DNA of 64,000 nucleotides, from positions 1,240,001 to 1,304,000 of the forward strand of contig NZ_OZ035533.1 of assembly GCF_964033635.1 (NCBI RefSeq), given 5' to 3'. The stretch is from Chitinophaga sp. MM2321. GTDB taxonomy: Bacteria > Bacteroidota > Bacteroidia > Chitinophagales > Chitinophagaceae. Under the pieces are notes generated by a model. It had not been told where the DNA came from. It was given only the letters and a program-made list of their open reading frames with translations, and ran no database searches. Position numbers and translations under genes: made by a program. Shown here one piece after another: positions 28,813 through 37,486 of the stretch (within the stretch, counting starts at the first letter, position 1; each line of letters starts with the position of its first letter).

Positions 28813-29931
28813 ATGTGGAGCATGGCTGTTTTTTTTATAGCTGCATCAACCCTGTTTGGTTGTAATGCCGCAAAAAAGAATACCGGGGCAATATCACCGG
28901 ATACCGCAACTGTATTGCAACTGAATCCCGGACCTGATAACCCCCGCAATAGTGAAGGCGACTTTATTACTTTAAAGAACGGAAATATACTTTTTGTGTA
29001 TACCTATTTTTCCGGAGATAACGGAGATGACCATGGGCATGCTTACCTCGTTAGCAGGTCTTCTTCGGATCAGGGAAAAACATGGAGTAAGGAAGATAAG
29101 CTGGTCGTGAAACAGGAAGGAGATATGAACGTGATGTCGGTATCTCTGCTGCGCTTACAGAATGGTAAAATCGCTTTATTCTATCTGAAGAAAAATTCTA
29201 TGGCTGACTGTATCCCATTGATGCGGATCTCTGATGATGAAGCTAAAACCTGGAGTGAACCCACAACATGTATCACGGATAGGGTAGGCTATTTCGTGTT
29301 GAATAACAATCGGGTTATTCAGTTAAAGAATGGCAGACTGGTGATGGCGGTAGCACTTCATAAGGTACCTACAGATAAAACATGGTCTAATAGTGGAAAG
29401 TTGTATAGCTACTATTCAGATGATAATGGCCGTACCTGGACTAACAGCGCGGAAGTGCCTAATCCCGAAAAGATAGTTACACAGGAACCCGGATTAGTGG
29501 AACTGAAAAACGGGAACCTCCTGATGTATATCCGTGCGGGCGCCGGTGTACAATGCCTCAGCTATTCAAGCGATAAAGGCGCTACCTGGAGTACTATAGA
29601 AAAGAGCACCCTTGTTTCACCACTTTCTCCGGCTACCATAGCAAGGGTACCGGGTACGGGAGATTTACTGGTAGTATGGAATAACAATGGATTGACCAAA
29701 TACAGAACACCTTTAAATATTGCTATTTCCAAAGATGAAGGTAAAACCTGGGGAAATATAAAAACATTGGAAGATGATAAAAGCAGGGGGTATTGTTACA
29801 CCGCCATTCACTTCACCAGCAAACATGTGTTACTGGGATATTGCGCCGGCAGTCAGGCCAGTGGCAGTGGTGCCGGTATCCTGTCGCAAACGGATATAAA
29901 AAGACTAAGCCTGGATTGGATTTATAAATGA
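28813..29931 (+). CDS. Sialidase-fold (BNR/Asp-box) lipoprotein, second copy
   Basis: A 372-residue lipoprotein with signal MWSMAVFFIAASTLFGC (Cys17). It has five Asp boxes: SSDQGKTW, SDDEAKTW, SDDNGRTW, SSDKGATW and SKDEGKTW. The N-terminal NPRNSEGDFITLKNGNILFV resembles exo-alpha-sialidase-like proteins of Bacteroidota and Planctomycetota. It is clearly different in sequence from the copy at 23481, so the two probably do not do the same job. The ATG at 28813, preceded by GGAGAGAA, is preferred; a longer start at 28750 would add 21 residues before the signal. Confidence 0.84.
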   Translation: MWSMAVFFIAASTLFGCNAAKKNTGAISPDTATVLQLNPGPDNPRNSEGDFITLKNGNILFVYTYFSGDNGDDHGHAYLVSRSSSDQGKTWSKEDKLVVKQEGDMNVMSVSLLRLQNGKIALFYLKKNSMADCIPLMRISDDEAKTWSEPTTCITDRVGYFVLNNNRVIQLKNGRLVMAVALHKVPTDKTWSNSGKLYSYYSDDNGRTWTNSAEVPNPEKIVTQEPGLVELKNGNLLMYIRAGAGVQCLSYSSDKGATWSTIEKSTLVSPLSPATIARVPGTGDLLVVWNNNGLTKYRTPLNIAISKDEGKTWGNIKTLEDDKSRGYCYTAIHFTSKHVLLGYCAGSQASGSGAGILSQTDIKRLSLDWIYK

Positions 29932-30008
29932 GCGTAGTAAACGGTTAGCAATTTTTGATCCGGCTGCGTCAACCTGCAGGGCAGCCTATTATGAAGGAGA
30001 ACATTGAG

Positions 30009-30929
30009 ATGAGCAAAACGTATCAAATAACAGGAAAGAAAAGTGGCCCGCGCGTATTGATATCCGCAGGGGTACATGGCGATGAATATGAACCTATGCT
30101 CTCCGTCCTGGAGTTAATTAAATTATTACCGGCCACACTGCAATCCGGCACAGTTACCCTTGTACCGGTAGTGAATACAAGTGCGTTCCGGCAGGGAACC
30201 CGCCGGGGAAAAGATGGACTGGATCTCGCGAGGATTTGTCCGGGCAACCCGCAGGGAACGGAATCGGAGATAGCTGCTGCAGCAATTAGTCAGCTGATCA
30301 GACAGGCGGATTATTATATCGATCTGCATACGGGCGGATGCCTGTATGATATTTTTCCTTTGGCGGGATATATGTTACATGCATCACCCGCTGTACTGGA
30401 AAAGCAACAAGCTATGGCAAAAGCCTTTAACCTGCCGGTGATCTGGGGTACAGATAGCACGCCGGATGGCAGAACGTTATCGGTAGCAAGAGATGCAAAT
30501 GTTCCTGCTATCTATGCAGAGTATGGTGGCAGCGGTGTTCCGCAAAAGAAAATCGTACAGGCTTATACAACGGGATGCATCGGTGTTTTAAAACAATTGC
30601 AGATGATGGGTGATGCAGGTACCGAGGAGCAGGCCACCCCTTACTGGGTGGAAGACTATACACCCGATGGTGGTTATTTACAGGGCAAGATGCCCGCACC
30701 TGTGGAGGGTATCTTTGAACCCTCCGTGGCATTGGGTGCTGAAGTGAAAAAAGGAGAACTATGGGGAACTATCACCCATCCAACGGATAACATACAACAA
30801 CAGGTATACGCAGATACAAATGGCATTGTACTGTTTTTGAGAACGGCTCCTTTTGTTAAAACCGGTGATGCATTAGGCGGCATCTTACCCATTACAAAAC
30901 CCGGAAAACTGGTGATCAATGGAAAGTAA
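30009..30929 (+). CDS. Succinylglutamate desuccinylase/aspartoacylase-family zinc deacylase
   Basis: A 306-residue cytoplasmic protein of the M14-like AstE/AspA family. Zinc ligands are visible in GVHGDEYEP (H23, E26) and DLHTGG (H107); R85 in LDLARICPGN fits the substrate-binding Arg position. Family members remove an acyl group from an N-acyl amino acid. The ATG at 30009 is preceded by AAGGAG with 9-nt spacing, rare in this window and enough to decide the start over the ATG at 29991. The gene overlaps the next by 11 bp, indicating translational coupling. In this cluster it may strip an acyl group from an aminated sugar or amino-acid-like intermediate. Confidence 0.86.
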   Translation: MSKTYQITGKKSGPRVLISAGVHGDEYEPMLSVLELIKLLPATLQSGTVTLVPVVNTSAFRQGTRRGKDGLDLARICPGNPQGTESEIAAAAISQLIRQADYYIDLHTGGCLYDIFPLAGYMLHASPAVLEKQQAMAKAFNLPVIWGTDSTPDGRTLSVARDANVPAIYAEYGGSGVPQKKIVQAYTTGCIGVLKQLQMMGDAGTEEQATPYWVEDYTPDGGYLQGKMPAPVEGIFEPSVALGAEVKKGELWGTITHPTDNIQQQVYADTNGIVLFLRTAPFVKTGDALGGILPITKPGKLVINGK

Positions 30930-31731
30930 AAAAGTAGTGATCATAACAGGTGCTGCCCAGGGCATAGGAAAGGCCCTTGCCTTGAAATATGCGGCCAGTG
31001 GCTACGCGCTTGTTTTAGCAGATATTGACGGGGAAGGATTACATCTGCTTAAAACAGCATTGGATGCATTACATAGCGAATATGTATGTATGCCCGGTGA
31101 TGTGGCAGACAACAGTTTCATCGATCACATGATTACTGAAACCGTGGCAAAGTGGAACCGCATAGATGTACTGATCAACAATGCCGCCTGGAGAACACTG
31201 GAAACCATGCGTACCATCTCGCTGGAAGATTGGGACAAAACGATCCGTATTTGTTTAACAGCGCCCGCATTTTTATCCAGGAATGTTGCCGCCGTGATGG
31301 AAGAAAGAGGACTGCCGGGCGTGATCATTAATATCTCCAGTGTCATGTCGCAAAGAGCGGGTGGCAACAGTCCGGCCTATATCGCCTGTAAAGGTGGTAT
31401 AGAAAGTCTTACTTATGAACTGGCCGTTTTATACGGCCCCCAGGGTATCAGGGTAGTGGCGGTAAATCCCGGTAATATTCAAACCGGTTTAAGCAACGAT
31501 TACAGAAATGTATCCGGAGAAAATATCAGTGAAAAACTGGTAGACTGCGTTAATGATCTTACACCCCTTCAGCGGGCAGGAAGCCCGGAAGAAGTGGCGA
31601 ATGTTTGTTATTGGCTATCCTCTCCCGAAGCTTCTTTTATAACGGGTACGTCTATACTGGTAGATGGTGGCCTGTTACACAATTTCAATCCGTATCAAAT
31701 TAAAAAACTTCAATTCCCAAAAGAATTTTGA
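30919..31731 (+). CDS. Short-chain dehydrogenase/reductase
   Basis: A 270-residue NAD(P)-dependent oxidoreductase. The cofactor motif GAAQGIG is at 11-17, NNAAW follows strand 4, and the catalytic S-Y-K set is S140 (or S141), Y154 and K158. VNPGNIQTGL and the C-terminal LVDGG are also standard. The acidic residue after strand 2 (LADID) favours NAD(H). It overlaps the deacylase gene upstream by 11 bp and shares TTGA with the next gene, so these three proteins are probably made together. The substrate is probably a hydroxyl of the locus-specific sugar acid, which is inference from context only. Confidence 0.9.
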   Translation: MESKKVVIITGAAQGIGKALALKYAASGYALVLADIDGEGLHLLKTALDALHSEYVCMPGDVADNSFIDHMITETVAKWNRIDVLINNAAWRTLETMRTISLEDWDKTIRICLTAPAFLSRNVAAVMEERGLPGVIINISSVMSQRAGGNSPAYIACKGGIESLTYELAVLYGPQGIRVVAVNPGNIQTGLSNDYRNVSGENISEKLVDCVNDLTPLQRAGSPEEVANVCYWLSSPEASFITGTSILVDGGLLHNFNPYQIKKLQFPKEF

Positions 31732-32840
31732 AAGGAATCTGGACATATAGCCATTTGCTTCCGGGCGTGCAGGAGGACTGCAAACTAACGCTGGGAGAAG
31801 GACATACACCATTGGTGAAGTCCAAACGTATAGGGCCTTCCATCGGCCTGGATAACCTGTATTTCAAACTGGAAATATTAAATCCGTCGGGATCTTATAA
31901 AGATCGCTTTGCGGCGGCAGCTGTTTCCCATTTGAAGCAACAGGATGTGTCATTTTGCCTGGCCACTTCAAGCGGCAATACAGGTGCTGCATTGGCGGCT
32001 TATAGCGCGGCGGCGGGTATTCCCTGTTTTCTGGCTATCGTAGATGGCGCGCCTTCCGGTAAATTGCAACAGATGCAGGTATACGGCGCCACCACCATGA
32101 TGATTAAGGACTTTGGAAAAGATCTGCATGTAACCGGCGCCGTATTCTCCGGATTAAATGACCTGGCCGATAAGTACGGCAGTCCTGTTCAGATAAGTGC
32201 TTATTGCTATAGCCCGTTGGGCATGGCCGGTGTACAGACCATTGCTTATGAAATTGCGGAAGAATTGGGCGCTGTAAATGCACATGTATTTTCACCTGCT
32301 GGCGGCGGTGGTCTAACCCTGGCGGTGGCAAAAGGTTTCCAGCTATGGAAAGAACAACACGCACCATACATGCTACCGAAGGTACACTGTGTGCAACCTG
32401 TTGGTAACAATACCATTGCCGGTCCGTTGCATGCGGGAGCAGCAATGGCGCAGGAAGTGGATAAAAGCAGCACTACCATCAGTGGCTTGCAGGTTCCCGG
32501 CGTGATGGATGGCAATGAGGTAATAGCCGCTTGCAGGGCTACGGGTGGCACAGGCTATGCTGTCACCGATGAGTTGATCTATGCTTGTCAAAGTAGCCTG
32601 TCTGCCATGGAAGGTATTTATTGCGAACCTGCGGGAGCTGTTGCATTGGCGGGATTACAACTCGCATTGGAGCGTGGGGAAATAAACCGGGAAGATCATG
32701 TGGTGTGCCTGGTTACCGGTCATGGATTTAAAGATCCGGTGGCAGCACAAAAAATGGCGGATAAATCGGCAGGACTATATTTCAATAATACTGGCGACGC
32801 TTTTTTATATCTGAAATCAACAATAAAAAACAAGAAATAA
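31728..32840 (+). CDS. Threonine synthase-like PLP-dependent enzyme
   Basis: A 370-residue fold-type II PLP enzyme. GEGHTPL (24-30), NPSGSYKDR with the Schiff-base K58 and the phosphate-binding SSGNTGAALA (81-90) identify it as a threonine synthase-like protein. Such enzymes carry out beta- or beta/gamma-elimination or replacement on amino acids. A housekeeping threonine synthase would normally sit with thrA/thrB; here it is inside a sugar-type catabolic cluster next to a RidA gene, suggesting an eliminase or ammonia-lyase role. The start is TTG at 31728, overlapping the previous stop as TTGA; no ATG fits before the conserved N-terminus. Confidence 0.85.
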   Translation: MKGIWTYSHLLPGVQEDCKLTLGEGHTPLVKSKRIGPSIGLDNLYFKLEILNPSGSYKDRFAAAAVSHLKQQDVSFCLATSSGNTGAALAAYSAAAGIPCFLAIVDGAPSGKLQQMQVYGATTMMIKDFGKDLHVTGAVFSGLNDLADKYGSPVQISAYCYSPLGMAGVQTIAYEIAEELGAVNAHVFSPAGGGGLTLAVAKGFQLWKEQHAPYMLPKVHCVQPVGNNTIAGPLHAGAAMAQEVDKSSTTISGLQVPGVMDGNEVIAACRATGGTGYAVTDELIYACQSSLSAMEGIYCEPAGAVALAGLQLALERGEINREDHVVCLVTGHGFKDPVAAQKMADKSAGLYFNNTGDAFLYLKSTIKNKK

Positions 32841-32852
32841 AACTACTATAAG

Positions 32853-33761
32853 ATGAAAGAAAAATTTAAGGGATTATGGCCGGCCATGTTTACCCCGGTA
32901 CATGACAACGGTGAGCCAGCCTTGGATGAGGTGGGAAAGTTGACTGAATTACTGATTTCACAAAAGCTGGATGGGTTGTATATCCTCGGCTCCACGGGGC
33001 AGGGCGTTCTTTTTACCGAAGCGGAAAGAAGAAAGGTGACGGAAGTGGTATGCGATATTGCAAAGAAGCGGGTTCCCGTGATTGTACAGGTAGGCGCATT
33101 AACAACAGACGAATCTGTGAGATTGGCCCGGCATGCGGAAAAGTGCGGTGCAGATGGTATCTCTTCTGTCGGTCCTATTTATTTTTCCGGATCAGCGGAT
33201 ATGGCATTGCAACATTACAGCTCTATTGCCCGTGCAACAGAACTACCTTTCTTTCCTTACCAATTGGGAAATAATTCCATCCCCGGTGATACGATTAGTT
33301 TCGTCCGGAAGCTAATGGAGATCCCTCATGTTACCGGTATGAAACTAACCACCAACAACCTGTTGGAAATTAGTGCGATTCATAATTATGCCGGCGACAA
33401 ATTAAAATTGTTCAGTGGCTCGGATGAACTGGTGTGTCATGCATCTCTTTGCGGTACCGTAGGCGCTATCGGAACCATGTACAATCTCTGGGGAGAAGCT
33501 TGTAAACATATCCTGACAGAATTTACGAATGGCGATTACGAACAAACCAAACAGTTCATGCTTTCCTTCCAAACCGTGATACAGCAGATCTTACCCAATC
33601 TCTGGACTTTTCTCAGGCAGGCAATGTTATTGAAATATAAGATTGATATAGGTCAGGCTAAAGCGCCATTGGGAAATACAAACCAGCCATGGAATGACAA
33701 AGATGTACTGGCACTTATAGAAAAGATAGACGTGTTTAATGAATCGGTAGTAAAAAGCTGA
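32853..33761 (+). CDS. Dihydrodipicolinate synthase / N-acetylneuraminate lyase-family protein
   Basis: A 302-residue class I aldolase-type TIM barrel. GSTGQG (46-51) is the carboxylate-binding loop, Y136 (in FFPYQLGNN) is the catalytic Tyr and K164 (in VTGMKLTT) forms the Schiff base with a 2-oxo acid. The usual Glu after GSTG is Gln here. The family includes N-acetylneuraminate lyase, dihydrodipicolinate synthase and 2-keto-3-deoxy sugar acid aldolases/dehydratases. The NanM-like and sialidase-fold neighbours point to a lyase on a nonulosonic or 2-keto-3-deoxy acid rather than lysine synthesis, but specificity cannot be fixed. Confidence 0.88.
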   Translation: MKEKFKGLWPAMFTPVHDNGEPALDEVGKLTELLISQKLDGLYILGSTGQGVLFTEAERRKVTEVVCDIAKKRVPVIVQVGALTTDESVRLARHAEKCGADGISSVGPIYFSGSADMALQHYSSIARATELPFFPYQLGNNSIPGDTISFVRKLMEIPHVTGMKLTTNNLLEISAIHNYAGDKLKLFSGSDELVCHASLCGTVGAIGTMYNLWGEACKHILTEFTNGDYEQTKQFMLSFQTVIQQILPNLWTFLRQAMLLKYKIDIGQAKAPLGNTNQPWNDKDVLALIEKIDVFNESVVKS

Positions 33762-33780
33762 GTGGTAACTTATTAAAAAT

Positions 33781-34161
33781 ATGATGACAGATAAAAAAGT
33801 TATAACAGGAAAAAATGTTCCTGCCAGTCACCTCCCTTTTTCACCGGGGATACGGTCAGGGGAGTATCTTTTTATCTCCGGACAGGCTTCTGTTGATGCC
33901 GGGGGAAATATTGTAAAAGGAACTTTTGAAGAAGAATGCAGACGTTCTTTTGATAACCTGAAAGCTATACTGGAAGCAGCCGGTCTCGGGTTTAAGGATG
34001 TTGTGCAGGTGCGTAATTATGTGGGCAGGCAGGAAGACCTGGCCGCCTTTAATCAGATCTACAGGGAATATTTCAGCGAACCATTTCCTGCCAGAACTAC
34101 GCTGATAGGTTGTTTGGGCGATTTGCTCAAATTTGAAGTGGATGCAGTAGCATCTTATTAA
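33781..34161 (+). CDS. RidA-family enamine/imine deaminase
   Basis: A 126-residue RidA/YjgF/UK114 protein. The key R105 (PARTTL) and E119 (FEVDAVA) sit at almost the same numbers as in E. coli RidA, where they bind the carboxylate and activate water. RidA hydrolyses 2-imino or enamine acids released by PLP-dependent lyases. This is a close functional fit to the threonine-synthase-like enzyme two genes upstream. Two Met codons start the frame; the second (33784) is equally plausible. Confidence 0.9.
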   Translation: MMTDKKVITGKNVPASHLPFSPGIRSGEYLFISGQASVDAGGNIVKGTFEEECRRSFDNLKAILEAAGLGFKDVVQVRNYVGRQEDLAAFNQIYREYFSEPFPARTTLIGCLGDLLKFEVDAVASY

Positions 34162-34171
34162 AATAAAAATC

Positions 34172-35635
34172 ATGTCGCATAGGGTTGCTTTATTAGGGAT
34201 TTATCATGAGTCAAATACCTTCCTGGACAAGCCGACAACACTATCGGATTTCAGGAAGGGGCATTGGCTGAAAGGAGAGGCTATCAGGAAGGAATACCAG
34301 GATGCTTTTCATGAGATCGGCGGCATGCTGGAAATACTGGACCGCGAAGGTATTGAAGTGATCCCTGTCATGTACGCGGAAGCTACGCCGGGAGGAATGA
34401 TCACAGCGGAAACATATGCTGTTCTGTTACAGGAAATGATGGACCTGTTGGAAGAAATATTACCGGTAGATGGCTGCCTGGTGGTGCCGCATGGGGCAGG
34501 TGTGAGCGAAGCTTTTGCAGATATGGACGGACATTGGTTAAGCCAGTTGAGAGCGCGTGTGGGTACAAAAATTCCAATCATCGGTACGTTGGATCCGCAT
34601 TGCAATATCAGTCAAAGTATGGTGGCTGCCACCGATGCACTGGTTACCTATAAAACAAATCCGCATGTTGATCAGCGGCAGACCGGGAAAGAAGCAGCGT
34701 TGCTAATGGTCAATCATTTAAAGGGAAAGATACAGCCACAGCAGATCTTGCAGGCATTGCCTTTAGCCATCAGTATTGAACAACAACATACGGAGAGTGA
34801 ACCCTGTCTGAGCTTATACGCATACGCGCATCAGTTGCGTGAGCAGGAAGGAATCCTGTCACTCAGCATTTCACTTGGATTTCCGTATGCAGATGTAACC
34901 GAAATGGGATCGTCTGTGATCGTGATAGCGGATCAGGATATAGCACTGGCCTTGTCAACAGGACAAAAAATAGAAGCCTATATCCGGGAGCATCTCAAAG
35001 ATTTTAGTGGCAGGAAAATAGACGTGGCCCACGCATTAGCTTTATTGGAAGATAGTCCGAAACCAGTACTGATGCTGGATATGGGAGATAATATCGGCGG
35101 TGGATCACCGGGAAACAGTACCTGCTTATTGGAAGCATTGGAAGCGCATGGGAAATGCAGTTACTTTATTTGTTTGTGTGATCCTGAAGCGGTTGCATCG
35201 GCATCGGCATACAAAATCGGGGAGACTTATCAGCTGATCATAACAGCCGATGATACCAATGCCAAGAAACTGGAGATTGATGTTACGTTGCTTCAACTCG
35301 CCGATGGAAAGTTTATGGAGTCGAATCCCAGGCATGGGGGACAAGTGAACTTTGACATGGGAAATATTGCCATCGTTTCAACGGCACAGGGAAGTATCAT
35401 CATGTTTACTTCCCTTCGCATGCCACCATTTAGCCTGCAACAATTACTTGCCTTTAATATTAACCCGGAAGATGTGGATGTGCTGGTAGCAAAAGGGGTG
35501 AATGCACCCATTGCGGCGTATGCGCCGGTTTGTGCTACTATCATACAAGTGGATACACCTGGTGTAACCCGGGCCGATATGACACTTTTTACTTATCATA
35601 ACAGGCGTAAACCCTTGTTTCCGTTTGAAAAATGA
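34172..35635 (+). CDS. M81-family metallopeptidase-like protein (MlrC family)
   Basis: A 487-residue protein of the MlrC/M81 family. HESNTF (12-17) replaces the usual HETNTF, LDPHCN (140-145) and TNPHVD (163-168) supply the probable zinc ligands D141, H143 and H165, and MGDNIGGGSPGNST is the conserved C-terminal-half motif. MlrC was described from microcystin degradation, but most relatives occur in clusters for amino-acid-like or amide compounds and probably hydrolyse small amides. It begins 10 bp after RidA. The substrate is unknown; nothing here suggests microcystin. Confidence 0.88.
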   Translation: MSHRVALLGIYHESNTFLDKPTTLSDFRKGHWLKGEAIRKEYQDAFHEIGGMLEILDREGIEVIPVMYAEATPGGMITAETYAVLLQEMMDLLEEILPVDGCLVVPHGAGVSEAFADMDGHWLSQLRARVGTKIPIIGTLDPHCNISQSMVAATDALVTYKTNPHVDQRQTGKEAALLMVNHLKGKIQPQQILQALPLAISIEQQHTESEPCLSLYAYAHQLREQEGILSLSISLGFPYADVTEMGSSVIVIADQDIALALSTGQKIEAYIREHLKDFSGRKIDVAHALALLEDSPKPVLMLDMGDNIGGGSPGNSTCLLEALEAHGKCSYFICLCDPEAVASASAYKIGETYQLIITADDTNAKKLEIDVTLLQLADGKFMESNPRHGGQVNFDMGNIAIVSTAQGSIIMFTSLRMPPFSLQQLLAFNINPEDVDVLVAKGVNAPIAAYAPVCATIIQVDTPGVTRADMTLFTYHNRRKPLFPFEK

Positions 35636-35644
35636 CACTTATTC

Positions 35645-36487
35645 ATGACCATGGGAACCGAAAAAGTGATAAACAGCCGTGTGGAAAAGATCGCAGATTT
35701 CCCGTTCTATACAGAAGGTCCTGCCATTGATAGCCAGGGTAATATTTATTGCACCACCCTCACCGGAGGAAGCATCCTGAAAGTGGATCGTGCGCAAAGG
35801 ATCACCCATTGGGCATCTTCAGACTGTCCCAATGGACAGATTATTTTACCTAATGATGAACACCTGATATGTGATATTGGACAGGCTGCCATCCGGCGGT
35901 TTGATGCCGAGGGGCAGTTTATCCGGAATGATATTGAAAAGTTTTGCGACGATATTCCCATTCATACACCAAACGATCTTGTGGTAGACGCAAGTGGCAA
36001 TATTTATTTTACAGACTCCATCAGAGAAGAAGGGAAGATTTGTTTTGTGGGTATAGATGGAACGCAGCGCATATTGGCTTCGGGCCTGGATTATCCCAAT
36101 GGTCTCGTTGTTTCGCCTGATCAGCAATGGCTTTATATCGCAGAAAGTTATAAGAACAGGATCATCAGGATTGATCTGAAACAGCCTGGTGTAGCCATGA
36201 GTGACATCAAAGTTTTTGCAGCATTGCCCGTTCATCCTGCTGGCAAACCGGAAAATAACCTGCCTGATGGCCTGACCCTGGATGCAGGGGGAAACCTGTG
36301 GGTAGCGCATTACGGCATGCAGGCAGTACATCAGTTATCACCGGATGGACAGCTATTATTATCCATCAACACCGCTATTCCATTAACCAGTAACCTGGTT
36401 TTCGTGGATGAATATACCTTGATTGTTACCGGCGGACATGGAGAACCCGGACCGGGTTCATTACATAAGATCCATTTGTTGCCTTGA
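35645..36487 (+). CDS. SMP-30/gluconolactonase-like protein
   Basis: A 280-residue six-bladed propeller of the SMP-30/gluconolactonase/luciferin-regenerating-enzyme family. The conserved points are FYTEGPAIDSQGNIYCTT (metal-binding Glu), HTPNDLVVDASGNIYFTD (Asn/Asp metal ligands), DYPNGLVVSPDQQWLYIAES and LPDGLTLDAGGNLWVAHYG. The enzymes open sugar lactones after an NAD-dependent dehydrogenase step, which suits the two SDRs and two aldo-keto reductases nearby. No signal peptide is seen, so it is likely cytoplasmic. The start may be at 35645 or the ATG two codons later. Confidence 0.87.
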   Translation: MTMGTEKVINSRVEKIADFPFYTEGPAIDSQGNIYCTTLTGGSILKVDRAQRITHWASSDCPNGQIILPNDEHLICDIGQAAIRRFDAEGQFIRNDIEKFCDDIPIHTPNDLVVDASGNIYFTDSIREEGKICFVGIDGTQRILASGLDYPNGLVVSPDQQWLYIAESYKNRIIRIDLKQPGVAMSDIKVFAALPVHPAGKPENNLPDGLTLDAGGNLWVAHYGMQAVHQLSPDGQLLLSINTAIPLTSNLVFVDEYTLIVTGGHGEPGPGSLHKIHLLP

Positions 36488-36520
36488 ATGAATATTTGTG
36501 CGGTTATCTGAATCAATACT

Positions 36521-37462
36521 ATGGAATATATTAACGTACACGGATATACTATATCCAGGCTTACACTGGGTACGGTTGCTCTCGGACTGGATTACGGCAT
36601 CTCTAACAATAAAGGGAAGCCTGCACCGCAGGAAAGTTTTGAAATTATGTCCTGCGCATTGGCGGCAGGAATCAATACACTGGACACGGCAGGCAGCTAT
36701 GGAAATGCAGAACAGTTGATCGGTAGTTTCCTGGATCAATGGGAGAACAGATCACCGGTGAATGTGGTGACCAAATTCAAAATTAAACCGGAACACCTGC
36801 TTAACCGCAACGAATTAAACCGGGAAATAATACACAGTGTGCGCTCATCTCTTCACCAGCTGAAATTGCAGCGCATATCGGTTTGTTTGCTGCATATGGA
36901 CAGCTCGTTGCCGATGGATCAGGTGGCTGCAATACTGCCTTCGCTTTTACATGATTTAAAAGCGGAGGGCCTGATCGATATTGGTGGCGTTTCTGTGGAT
37001 CATCCTGATGAAGTATCATTTTTTTTAGATCATCCGGAGATACAGGCTTTCCAGGTGCCTGTAAATATATTTGATCACAGGTTGATCAATAACGGCTTGT
37101 TACAACGCATGCAGCAGAAGAATAAAATTGTATTCGCCCGCAGTGTATTTCTACAGGGGCTTTTTTTTATGTCTGCTGATCAATTAACAGGGAACCTGGT
37201 AAAGGCGAAGGCGTATATCAATGCGTTGCATGACCTGGCGGGTCAGGCGGATATGAGTATCGCGCAACTGGCTTTTTCGTATGTGAGAGACCTGCCGGGA
37301 ATTACCAGTATCGTTTTCGGTGCGGTAAGCGTGGGGCAGGTTATGCAGAATGCGGGTCTGTTGCAAGGCGGTACTATCAGTATGGCATTAAGAGAAAATA
37401 TCCGCATCTTGTTTGCGGAGATGCCGGAAGATATATTGATTCCGGCCCTTTGGTCTAAATAA
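36521..37462 (+). CDS. Aldo/keto reductase
   Basis: A 313-residue (beta/alpha)8 oxidoreductase with the AKR catalytic tetrad D55, Y60 (DTAGSYG), K85 (VVTKF) and H125 (LLHMD). It would reduce or oxidise a sugar or aldehyde with NAD(P)H. The C-terminal cofactor segment is weakly conserved (TSIVFGAVSVGQV). It is one of two AKRs in locus 2; the other (40916) shares the fold but not close sequence, so they probably act on different intermediates. Confidence 0.88.
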   Translation: MEYINVHGYTISRLTLGTVALGLDYGISNNKGKPAPQESFEIMSCALAAGINTLDTAGSYGNAEQLIGSFLDQWENRSPVNVVTKFKIKPEHLLNRNELNREIIHSVRSSLHQLKLQRISVCLLHMDSSLPMDQVAAILPSLLHDLKAEGLIDIGGVSVDHPDEVSFFLDHPEIQAFQVPVNIFDHRLINNGLLQRMQQKNKIVFARSVFLQGLFFMSADQLTGNLVKAKAYINALHDLAGQADMSIAQLAFSYVRDLPGITSIVFGAVSVGQVMQNAGLLQGGTISMALRENIRILFAEMPEDILIPALWSK

Positions 37463-37486
37463 ATATTCATTTAAAATAAGGCTATC

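Noticed and set aside
31728..32840. Housekeeping thrC
   Set aside because: It is inside a catabolic cluster with RidA, has no thrA/thrB neighbours and is coupled to an SDR.
32853..33761. Naming the gene dapA or nanA
   Set aside because: The superfamily motifs fit both and other aldolases; GSTGQ and the cluster context do not settle the substrate.
34172..35635. Microcystin degradation from the MlrC-family gene
   Set aside because: No mlrA, mlrB or mlrD-like partner is seen, and most M81 proteins occur outside microcystin pathways.
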